DNA of 15,682 bases from Muribaculaceae bacterium (lineage in GTDB: Bacteria > Bacteroidota > Bacteroidia > Bacteroidales > Muribaculaceae), in the NCBI GenBank assembly GCA_021443235.1, contig JABUUJ010000012.1, positions 1 to 15,682 on the forward strand, in the 5' to 3' direction. Positions 6,530 through 14,685 of this stretch are shown here, in pieces; the stretch's first letter is position 1, and the number at the start of each line of letters is the position of its first letter. Under the pieces are notes generated by a model that saw only the letters and a program-made list of their open reading frames with translations, had not been told where the DNA came from and searched no databases. The translations under genes were made by a program, and so were the position numbers.

Positions 6530-9500
6530 TTACTTGACGAGCGACATGTTGAAGCTGAGGCCATAGTTGGTGCTGCTGGTGGGGTAGCTTGTGGTTGAGA
6601 CAAGCGGAGTGTTGGCCTGATAGTCGAAGTAAGCACCGAGGGTGATGCGCTTGCTCAACTGGTAGTTGGCAGTGAACTTAACGCTGAACGTTCTCGTTCC
6701 GCTGGTTGCCTGCGCGGTGTTGTCGATAATTTTGCGAATGAGCGCATTGTTGTTGTTGAGCTGCAGGTCGAAGTTGAGCGTGAGGTCGTTGCTCACACCT
6801 TGCTGCTGTCCGCGCTTGAGCTTGAGCACTGAGGCGAAGTTGGCGATTTTGTAACCTGCGCCGATGACAAACGAGCGCGTGTTGGCCTCCACAACCTGTC
6901 CGGCGGCGCTGTTGAGCGTGAGCGTGCGCTGGTCCTTGTATTCGCAGTTGAAAGTGATGCCGTTGTTGAGCGTAGCGTTGACGCCGATGAGGGGTGCGAA
7001 GCGCTCGGTGACGGTCACCGACGAGATATTGTAGGGCGACGATGGAATGATGCCCCCCGTGAGCGCGTCTTGTGTGAAGCCCATATTGGCGCCTATGTCG
7101 ATCCAATCGGTAAACGAGTTGAACGAGCCGACCTGATAGGTACACTGGTAGGCGTGGTTGAGCGTGAAGTTCTTGAAATGCTTGCTGAAGAACGGGAGCT
7201 TAGACAGACCGTCGTAGGTGACGCGCCAGTTGGGCAGTATCTCCTTGAGCGAGGGAAATGCGCTGAGGGTGTAGGTTTTGGCGCTTCTACCCGAGTAGGC
7301 TGCCATGAAAGCCGGGATGAGGACATCACTGCTCATGGTGTTAACCTTACTCTGCTCGGGGTCGAAAGGCTGTCCGGCATGTATAGTGCCCTTGATGAAG
7401 CCCCGGTCGGGATAGGTAGTGCCGATGTATTGATCCTGGAGACGCTGAGCGATGATTTCCCTATTGGCGAGGAAAGTGTCAAAGACACTGCTGTGGTATC
7501 CGTTCTCGCTGTTGCCACGGCTTGCGAAGACGGTCTTGATGGCCATGTGCGTCTTGGTGTAGCTGCCGGAATAGAGCATGCCCATGTCGTCGTACATGAA
7601 CTGCATCTGGTTGGTGCGGTTGTCGGTGCGGTTGCCAGTGAGAGTGATCTTGAGGCCCTTGACCGGCTCGAGCTGAATCTCGGCGTTAAACTCCTGAGTG
7701 CGCGAGTAGAGCGCGGGTGTTGTCATCGTTTGGTCGCCGAGCAGCCATCCGCGATCCTTGATGCGCTGCACATAGCCTGGCCCCACCATACCGAATGCGA
7801 AGTCGAGACCCGGAGCGAGGACATCGTATTTAGTGCTTTGTCCGAAGATGTCTCCAATTTCGGGGATGTATTGCGGGATAGAAAGCGACTGCGTGTTGCG
7901 GAAGCGCACGCTGACGTTGCGCACGCTCATGAGCACGCGTGTGGCATATTGTGCGAACTCGGAGAAGAACGATTTTTTCTCGGTAAGGTCCTCGGTGATG
8001 ACAAACTTGATGTTTTTGTCGCCCGTAGTGAGGATTTCCACATTGTTCTCGTCGCGCACCTTGAACTTGACGGCGAACGCCTTATTGTCGGTAGTAGTGG
8101 CCGAGACTTTCACCTTTTTATTATTAAGGTTGTGCTTGATGACCAGCACCGAGTCGCTGTCGCTGTGCAGCTTGAACGTTCGCTGGAACTTCTTGGCCTT
8201 GGGCGCCTTCTTGTTGTCACGGGAATTCTTGCTGCTGGAGTTGGAGAAGCGTTTGTTGACCTTTTGCAGGTAGGGTATCTTGTTGTAGAACTGCTCCATG
8301 CTCAAGCGGCAGTCGATGTTGAGCGACGACTGGTTGGCGATGGTGTTACCCGAATTGACATCCTGAATGACGGTGCCTCGGTCCCAGCGGTAGGTTGAGT
8401 TGTAGGTTGCCGACGCGTTGATGAACGAGAGGATGGGAATGGCGCTGAATGGCAGCTTGTAGCTTGCGGTGAACGACTGGTTGTAGGCCCATGGAGTGCC
8501 CAGGTCCTTGATGCTCATCCACACGCTGTCGCGCCACTCGCGGTACTTGTCGGGGAAGAGTTTTTTGTTGACTTGTCCCAGCGGCTCGAGGATGTGGGCC
8601 GTGGTGTTGCTGTTGAACGACACCGAGAGCGACTTGGTGAAGTTCCAAGTTATTGAGAACTGGCGATCCCACAAGAAGTTCTTGCTCACCGAGACTGGGA
8701 GCTGCACGTCAATGCCCGTCTCGTTGCGCGTCTGCTGCTCGTAGTAGTATCGCGACATGTTGGTGTTGAATGCTATGTTATTGGGCAGCCAGCGGAACTC
8801 CCACTCGCGGAAGAACTTCATGTTTTTGTTTTTCTCGTTGATAGCCTTCTTGAGAGGTGTGAACGGCTTGATGTAGGGCGACCAGTTGTACTGGAAGCTG
8901 CCACGGTAGTCGTTGGTGTTCTCATAGACGTTGTCGGGGTCGTTGAGGTGCTGCTTGTTGGACGAGTAGCTAAAGGTGAAGTTGGCGGGGTCCCAAGGCA
9001 TCGAGTTCTTGCTCTTGTAGTCGAACTTGAGTCCCGAGACGCTGAAGCTCGAGGTGGTGCGCAGAGTCTCGGCGAAGCTGTTGATAGAGTCGCGCTGGTG
9101 CTTGGTCTCGCACATGTCAAGCGCGTCCTTGAGCAGCACGTCCTGGTCGAGCGGGTTATACTTGGGTACCGACCTCTCGTTGCTGTAGGAGTAGTAGATG
9201 GGAGCGTGGAGTTTCACTTTCTCGGGGAGGAAGCGACCGGCGTCGCCCTGCACAGCGATGTTGTACTGGTTGAGGTCGTCCATGCGTCGCTGGCTGAGGC
9301 TCTCGTTGACACCGCCGAAGCCGTAGGTCTCCTTGTGGTAGCCCACGTTGACGGTAGCGATATCGCTGAGGTTGAGCGTAGCATTGGCCTTTGCCGCCCA
9401 TCCGCCCTCGTTGTCAAAGTCGGTGACGCGCAGCTCATCTACCCACACGACGCAGTCCTTGCTTGTGGGTGCGTTGTTGCGCACGCCGATGAGAAGCACG

Positions 9501-12500
9501 CGCACGTCGCTGAGCGACGGGTTGCCCAAGACGAAGACGCGGTGGTTGGGGTGCTCGGGGTCTTGTTCCTGATAGCGTTTGAAATAGGATACATCCTCGC
9601 CCGATATCTTCAGTGCGTTGCGGTGTTTCTTCACGTCGGTGAGGACATCGAGGTCGATGTCCATATAGTTGTTTTCGGGCCACACGATAAGGCGGTCGGA
9701 AGTGCTATTGTTGTTGTAACGCCCCGGAGGAGTGACCTCGAGAGGCACCTCATACTCGTAGTAGTTGTTCTTGATGTCGGAGCCAAGGCGAAGGAAGACC
9801 GACACATCGCCGTCGGCCAGCGATGAGGGGTTGTCGATGAGCGCTTCGCCGTGCACAAACATCTGCAGGCGCTTGTAGATGCGCAGGTCGAGGCTGGTGT
9901 TGCGGTAAACGCCACGAGCGTCGTCGGCCTGCAGTCCCTGCACCTTCATCTGCATTGACTGCTCGTTGAGCTGTGTGATTTGCGACTGTCCCGAGTCGAC
10001 GATGCGTGAAACACCCGGTGGCAGGACATAGTTGACAGGCTCGCGACTGGCATTCTCCTCGATGTTGACCGAGTTGATGTTGATGGTACCCGTAGCGGGC
10101 TGGTCGCCGCGCAGGTTGAGGTTGTAGTCGTAGTTGCGCCACTCGCCACGGACGAGCTCAAGGGAAGCGAAACGCAGGTGAGTGGTTGCCTGGAAGCCCG
10201 TCATGAACATGCGCATGAATCGAATGGTAGAGAAGTCGTTGATAGTTCCCACCTTGCGCTCATAGTCGCGCAGCGGGATGCTGAACTGGTACCAGGTGGC
10301 GATTTGGTCGTTGCCGTCGCGCGTGCGCACCTTAGCCACCTGCTTGTCGGTGATGTGGTTTAGTCCCACCTGCATCGAGTCGGGGTGTATATAGACGCAA
10401 TACTGGAAGTAGCGCTCATACTCGTTGAGCGTGTTGTCCTGGTTGATGTCCTCTACATCGGGCACGCTGCGAGCGCTCTGGTAAAGCTTGTCGGCGACAT
10501 CCTCTTGCGAGAGCGAGTTGCCCTCGGTGCCGTTGTATCGCTTGTATCGCTGAAGGATAGAGAGTTTCTGCTCATCGTAGTCGTAGCCACGATAGAAGTG
10601 GTAGTTGTCGCCGCCCGGGTCGTTGAGTGGCGAGAAAGCGTCGGCCTCCATTGCGGCGATAGTGGCTGGCGGCAACGTGCTGCGCAACTTCTTAGTGAAG
10701 TCGGCATAAGACGGGTGAGTCATCTCCTCGGTGGTTGTGAGACCGTTGAGGCCCACGTCTTGTAGAGGTCGTGACTCCTTGCCGGTGTCGAAGGCATAGC
10801 TCACCGAGGTCTGTGTAGAGACCTTACCCCAGTTGGTGATTTTAATATAGGTGGAGTCGCCGTTGACGGGAAGACCGTTCTCATAGCTCTTTAGGCCGTC
10901 CTTGAGGATGTCCTCGCTTACCTCACCCAGGTTGATGTATAGCTTGCCACCATCGTAGTTACCCAGTTCCTCGTCCATAAACGGGTCGAGGAGCCAGAAC
11001 TGTATGTACTCGATATTGGACTGCTCGAAGTTGGTGTTGTCGAGTTTGCGCATGATGCCGCCCCAACGCTTTTCGGGGTTGAGGAGGTTGCCCTCGGGGT
11101 CGATGCGCTCGGCGTCGAGGTTATAGGGACCGCGTTCCTTGGGATAGAACGAGAGGTTAAGAGTCTGGATTGTAGATGACTCGCCATAGTTGAGCTCACG
11201 TCCTGGGAAGACCTCGTTGTAGCTTACCTCGCGCACATAGGGGTAAGATAGTTGCTTGAGGTCGTTCTTGATGTAACCTGGTGCGTACGATGAGTTGCGC
11301 TGGGTGAAGAGACGGTCGATGTAGTACCACGCGAGCAGCGAGCGGTTCTTGCCGTAGTCGACATTGTTGCTGAGCGCGGCCTCGGGGAAGAGGGCGGTGG
11401 CGGCGGGGTCGTAGGGTGTAGAGGAGAGGAACCACGAGTAGGGCGAGCGCAGGTCGATGCCACTCTGCGTCGACTCGAAGTCGTCGATGTAGCTGCTGCC
11501 GGCGTTAGAGCCCGTGCGAGCGCGGTGGGGCACGAGTTGGGCGAACTCACCCTTGACCGATATAGACGATGGCGCGGTAGCGTTGACGGTGGGTATTTTA
11601 TTGAGTAAGTTGGTGAGCCACATAAACTTAGTGTTATAGTTCAGGTTGACTCCCCAAATGGTATTGTTGACGATTTCCTGGCCGATTGCGACCTTCTCGG
11701 TGAGCGATTTCTCGCCATAGTGCATCACCGTGCCGCCAATGTGGAAATTCTTGTTGAAGGCGTAGTCGAGGTCAAGGCCGAGCAGTGTCTTACGTTGCAT
11801 GCTGAACGTCGACTGGTTCTCGAGCGTGACGCTGATGTTGGTTCCGGCGTCGATGATGCTTTGGTTGGTGATAGTCACCGTACCCATATTGTAGTCGACG
11901 GTATAGTCGCTGTTCTCGGTGAGCGTGACACCGCCGGCTGTAACCACAACCGAGCCTCGGGGCACGTTCATCGCATTGAGTTTGATGACGTTGCCCGACG
12001 AAGCCTGATACTCGCCCTCGAGCACGAACTTATTCTTGTCCTGGATTTGCTGTGCGGCAGTAATGGTGGTGTCGTAGAGCTCGAAGTAGCAATACTGCTT
12101 GGCGAGGACGGGGTCGTCGAACTGCTTGGCGAGGTGTTCGCCAAAAGGAGCCACGACGGGGAAAATCACCTTGCCGTTGCTGGAGTTCACGGTGTAGCCC
12201 TCGATGTAGTCGAATCGACCGTCGATGTTGGGCTCATTGTTGGCGTCGAGTCGGTCAAGGTTCATGACCTGCAATAGCATCTTGCCATTGATTTTGCCGG
12301 CGGGGATGTAGGGCAGCTCGGTGCCCGTAGTGTCGCTCAAATACTTGATGTTGAGCTTGAAATTTTGTTTCTGCACCGAGTAGGCACCCAGCGAGTAGAT
12401 GTTTTTCATCATCAGGTCCCACATGGGCTGTGTGGTGAGCGTGGTGGTGGCTTTGAGCATCTTTACATAGAGCGACTGCCCCGTCTCGACGACGTCGCCC

Positions 12501-14008
12501 GAGAACTCTCCCACCTGATAGGTCTGTCCGCCGTAGGTATATTGATAGGCGACGGCGAGAGTCTCGTCGCTATTGAGCGTGGTCTTGAGCTGGATGTATC
12601 CAAGCGCACTGTTGAGGGTGTACTCCGACGAGCTGAGCAGTCGTGCGCCCTCGATTTTCTCGTAGTCCTTACCGCCCTCAAATCCCATAGCCTTGAGTGG
12701 CTCGAAAGCCGTGGAAACCATTGTGATGTCGCGGGCGTCGGGGAACTGCGTCTTGATGTCGCTGAGCAGGTTGTTGCTGTTGTTGCTGGGGTTGTTGAAC
12801 GAGAGGTCGCCATGCCACAGTGTGGTGTTGGAGATGCGACGATTCTCGCCCACGTCCTGGAAAGCGACGAGGTTGCGCGCCTCGTTGAAGTTGCCTCGCT
12901 TGTTGGTAATCCACACCTCGATGCGGGTGATGTTTACACCCGACGAGATGAGCGGCAACCTTGAGCACCACTGGTCGTAGTTGTCGCGGAAGAAGTGCGA
13001 GAGGAAGAAGTTGCGGTTTTGGTCATACTTGTCGCAAGTGATGTAGAACTTGGTGGTCTGTGCGCCGCCACGGGTATTAACCGTCTGCGACTCACTGTTT
13101 TGCTGCGACACGAGCGCGGTGGCGGTGAGTTTGCCAAACTGCAGTTTAGCCTTTACGCCGAAGAGGGCGGCACTACCGCGGATGAGCGACGACCCTGTTG
13201 TCATGCTCACGTTACCTGCCTCGATGTTCTTGATGATTTCGTCCTCCTTGCCTTCGTAGGCGAGCTTGAGGTTTTTGTTATCGAAGTCGAAGGTGGCATC
13301 GGTGTTGTAGGTCATGTTGAACTTCATCTTGTCGCCCACCGAAGCCTGGATGGTGGCCTGAATCTTCTGGTCGAAGTCGAAGTAGGTTTTGCGTCGCGAT
13401 GCCACGCTGAGGGCGGGGTTGTCGGTCTTGTTAGACTTCACGCCCATGTTGACGATGATAGAACCTTGCGTCTTGAGCTGGACACCGCCAGGACCGAAAA
13501 TCGACTCCAGTGGTCCGAGCCCGAACTGCATATCGAGGAAGTTGAACGGGTTTTTGGCCTTTTCCTCGGCACTTTCGGCGTTTTTCTGTCGGTAGTATTC
13601 TTGCATCGACTGCCGAAGCGCTATGTTGTTGTACTCGTCGGCGCTGAGGATGAAAGGTGTGACGATGTCGTTGTCGCCCAGCTTAGTGTGGATGACATAG
13701 CATCCAGTCTCGGGGTCGTACTCGGCCTCGGTGGTGATGTTGGCAGGATTTTTCAGGTCGATGGAGTATTCGGTCGTTCCGCTCACATCGTTGTAGTTGC
13801 CCGGCACAGTGGGCTTGACCGCGAAGGGGGTCGACAGGGTGTCGCGTGGCGAGGACTTGGCAGGCTGTGGGGTGTTGACGGGTGGCGGAGGCGGCGGTGC
13901 CAGCTTTGACTGGACGTACTGCGCAAAAGCCGAGTCACCTCCCATCGCGAGCATAGCCAGCAACGAGGCAAAAACGAAGAATAATATTTTATTTTTGCGA
14001 CCTTTCAT
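6530..14008 (-). CDS. sprA: T9SS outer-membrane translocon SprA/Sov
   Basis: This is a very large outer-membrane protein (about 2492 residues from the ATG at 14008), the usual size for SprA/Sov. SprA is the 36-strand beta-barrel channel of the type IX secretion system, known from Flavobacterium johnsoniae (SprA) and Porphyromonas gingivalis (Sov); it passes folded cargo with PorV and a plug protein as partners. The signal peptide (MKGRKNKILFF, hydrophobic core, SAFAQ) is followed by six prolines in a row (about residues 38-43). Family-like blocks include DDFESTQSGIDLRSPYSW (about 850), FWLLDPF, VVWVDELRVTDFDNEGGWAA (about 1520) and a C-terminus of alternating beta strands. A Lys-rich stretch lies at about 1918-1947. 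A longer reading frame from a TTG at 14029 is possible but would start inside a hairpin and before the signal peptide; the ATG gives a clean signal peptide. It follows ruvA by 69 bp, a neighbourhood I recall from other Bacteroidota. Confidence 0.95.
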   Translation of the reverse strand: MKGRKNKILFFVFASLLAMLAMGGDSAFAQYVQSKLAPPPPPPVNTPQPAKSSPRDTLSTPFAVKPTVPGNYNDVSGTTEYSIDLKNPANITTEAEYDPETGCYVIHTKLGDNDIVTPFILSADEYNNIALRQSMQEYYRQKNAESAEEKAKNPFNFLDMQFGLGPLESIFGPGGVQLKTQGSIIVNMGVKSNKTDNPALSVASRRKTYFDFDQKIQATIQASVGDKMKFNMTYNTDATFDFDNKNLKLAYEGKEDEIIKNIEAGNVSMTTGSSLIRGSAALFGVKAKLQFGKLTATALVSQQNSESQTVNTRGGAQTTKFYITCDKYDQNRNFFLSHFFRDNYDQWCSRLPLISSGVNITRIEVWITNKRGNFNEARNLVAFQDVGENRRISNTTLWHGDLSFNNPSNNSNNLLSDIKTQFPDARDITMVSTAFEPLKAMGFEGGKDYEKIEGARLLSSSEYTLNSALGYIQLKTTLNSDETLAVAYQYTYGGQTYQVGEFSGDVVETGQSLYVKMLKATTTLTTQPMWDLMMKNIYSLGAYSVQKQNFKLNIKYLSDTTGTELPYIPAGKINGKMLLQVMNLDRLDANNEPNIDGRFDYIEGYTVNSSNGKVIFPVVAPFGEHLAKQFDDPVLAKQYCYFELYDTTITAAQQIQDKNKFVLEGEYQASSGNVIKLNAMNVPRGSVVVTAGGVTLTENSDYTVDYNMGTVTITNQSIIDAGTNISVTLENQSTFSMQRKTLLGLDLDYAFNKNFHIGGTVMHYGEKSLTEKVAIGQEIVNNTIWGVNLNYNTKFMWLTNLLNKIPTVNATAPSSISVKGEFAQLVPHRARTGSNAGSSYIDDFESTQSGIDLRSPYSWFLSSTPYDPAATALFPEAALSNNVDYGKNRSLLAWYYIDRLFTQRNSSYAPGYIKNDLKQLSYPYVREVSYNEVFPGRELNYGESSTIQTLNLSFYPKERGPYNLDAERIDPEGNLLNPEKRWGGIMRKLDNTNFEQSNIEYIQFWLLDPFMDEELGNYDGGKLYINLGEVSEDILKDGLKSYENGLPVNGDSTYIKITNWGKVSTQTSVSYAFDTGKESRPLQDVGLNGLTTTEEMTHPSYADFTKKLRSTLPPATIAAMEADAFSPLNDPGGDNYHFYRGYDYDEQKLSILQRYKRYNGTEGNSLSQEDVADKLYQSARSVPDVEDINQDNTLNEYERYFQYCVYIHPDSMQVGLNHITDKQVAKVRTRDGNDQIATWYQFSIPLRDYERKVGTINDFSTIRFMRMFMTGFQATTHLRFASLELVRGEWRNYDYNLNLRGDQPATGTININSVNIEENASREPVNYVLPPGVSRIVDSGQSQITQLNEQSMQMKVQGLQADDARGVYRNTSLDLRIYKRLQMFVHGEALIDNPSSLADGDVSVFLRLGSDIKNNYYEYEVPLEVTPPGRYNNNSTSDRLIVWPENNYMDIDLDVLTDVKKHRNALKISGEDVSYFKRYQEQDPEHPNHRVFVLGNPSLSDVRVLLIGVRNNAPTSKDCVVWVDELRVTDFDNEGGWAAKANATLNLSDIATVNVGYHKETYGFGGVNESLSQRRMDDLNQYNIAVQGDAGRFLPEKVKLHAPIYYSYSNERSVPKYNPLDQDVLLKDALDMCETKHQRDSINSFAETLRTTSSFSVSGLKFDYKSKNSMPWDPANFTFSYSSNKQHLNDPDNVYENTNDYRGSFQYNWSPYIKPFTPLKKAINEKNKNMKFFREWEFRWLPNNIAFNTNMSRYYYEQQTRNETGIDVQLPVSVSKNFLWDRQFSITWNFTKSLSVSFNSNTTAHILEPLGQVNKKLFPDKYREWRDSVWMSIKDLGTPWAYNQSFTASYKLPFSAIPILSFINASATYNSTYRWDRGTVIQDVNSGNTIANQSSLNIDCRLSMEQFYNKIPYLQKVNKRFSNSSSKNSRDNKKAPKAKKFQRTFKLHSDSDSVLVIKHNLNNKKVKVSATTTDNKAFAVKFKVRDENNVEILTTGDKNIKFVITEDLTEKKSFFSEFAQYATRVLMSVRNVSVRFRNTQSLSIPQYIPEIGDIFGQSTKYDVLAPGLDFAFGMVGPGYVQRIKDRGWLLGDQTMTTPALYSRTQEFNAEIQLEPVKGLKITLTGNRTDNRTNQMQFMYDDMGMLYSGSYTKTHMAIKTVFASRGNSENGYHSSVFDTFLANREIIAQRLQDQYIGTTYPDRGFIKGTIHAGQPFDPEQSKVNTMSSDVLIPAFMAAYSGRSAKTYTLSAFPSLKEILPNWRVTYDGLSKLPFFSKHFKNFTLNHAYQCTYQVGSFNSFTDWIDIGANMGFTQDALTGGIIPSSPYNISSVTVTERFAPLIGVNATLNNGITFNCEYKDQRTLTLNSAAGQVVEANTRSFVIGAGYKIANFASVLKLKRGQQQGVSNDLTLNFDLQLNNNNALIRKIIDNTAQATSGTRTFSVKFTANYQLSKRITLGAYFDYQANTPLVSTTSYPTSSTNYGLSFNMSLVK

Positions 14009-14015
14009 CAGCGTC

Positions 14016-14033
14016 ACACTTGCGGGCAAGTGT
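14016..14033 (-). promoter_or_regulatory. hairpin immediately upstream of the sprA start codon
   Basis: ACACTTGC (14016-14023) and GCAAGTGT (14026-14033) form a perfect inverted repeat; as RNA it makes a 7-bp stem with a CCCG loop. Only seven bases separate it from the sprA ATG, and a run of six U precedes it (14035-14040). No U-run follows on the mRNA side, so it is not a normal terminator of ruvA. It may limit ribosome access to sprA or be a protein-binding dyad; this is inference. Confidence 0.5.
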
Positions 14034-14077
14034 TAAAAAACATTATGCAATAATCTACATGCCCGTCAAGCGACTGT

Positions 14078-14671
14078 TCACATCATCTTGAGGGCTTTCT
14101 TGATGGCATCTTCAACCGAGATGCCCGGTTCAGCCTTAAGTAGCTTTTTCAGAGCCTTTTGCGACATCGGTCGGGTGAACCCGAGCATGACGAGTGCCGA
14201 CATGGCTTCCTCAAAAATCTCGCCCGAAGGCTGGTCGGTTTCTATTACTAACGCAGAATCACCCACTTTTATTTTATCTTTGAGGTCAACAATTATTCTT
14301 TGTGCTGTTTTTGCGCCCACACCCTTGACCGATTTCAGCATCGCGGCGCTGCCCTGCGCGATGCTTGCCTCGAGCTCGGGCACCTGCATTGACGACAGAA
14401 TCATGCGTGCGGTATTTACTCCCACGCCGCTCACGCTGATGAGCAGGAGGAAGAGCTCGCGCTCGCGTTTGTCGGCAAAGCCGTAGAGCAGGTGTGCGTC
14501 CTCGCGAATTGCCTCGTGGACGTAGAGCATCGCCGCCTGGTTGGGCGAAATACGGGCGAGAGCGTCGTAGGTGTTGAGCGAGATGTTAATCATGTAGCCG
14601 AGTCCTTGGTTGTCGACGACGACATAGGCGGGGTTGAGCTCGGCGATGGTTCCTTTGATGTAGTCAAGCAT
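14078..14671 (-). CDS. ruvA: Holliday junction branch-migration subunit RuvA
   Basis: The 197-residue protein has the three-domain RuvA layout: an N-terminal OB-fold (MLDYIKGTI to about 63, with LLYGF closing it), a middle domain with two helix-hairpin-helix motifs (SGVGVNTA at 81-88 and KGVGAKTA at 116-123), and a C-terminal three-helix domain (about 150-197) that contacts RuvB. RuvA tetramers clamp Holliday junctions and recruit the RuvB motor for branch migration in recombinational repair. Length and motifs are normal, so it should be functional. It starts 14 bp after the stop of the S8 peptidase gene, pointing to co-transcription, and is followed by sprA. No ruvB or ruvC is in the window. 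Confidence 0.97.
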   Translation of the reverse strand: MLDYIKGTIAELNPAYVVVDNQGLGYMINISLNTYDALARISPNQAAMLYVHEAIREDAHLLYGFADKRERELFLLLISVSGVGVNTARMILSSMQVPELEASIAQGSAAMLKSVKGVGAKTAQRIIVDLKDKIKVGDSALVIETDQPSGEIFEEAMSALVMLGFTRPMSQKALKKLLKAEPGISVEDAIKKALKMM

Positions 14672-14685
14672 ATTGTGATGAGATT

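Noticed and set aside
7070..8398. Long plus-strand open frame (442 codons) opposite sprA
   Set aside because: It lies fully inside the sprA gene on the other strand, its translation has low-complexity Val/Glu/Leu-rich composition typical of antisense frames of GC-rich-third-position genes, and no family motif is seen. Similar frames at 8948-9826, 12995-13909 and 4548-5342 were rejected for the same reason.
14009..14029. TTG start for sprA at 14029
   Set aside because: It would place the start within the inverted repeat and add seven residues before MKGRKNK; the ATG at 14008 gives a standard signal peptide.
14042..14069. E. coli-like promoter (TTGACG, 16 bp, CATAAT) between ruvA and sprA on the minus strand
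   Set aside because: Bacteroidota do not use this sigma-70 form as their main promoter, and no TAnnTTTG element is present there; probably a chance match.
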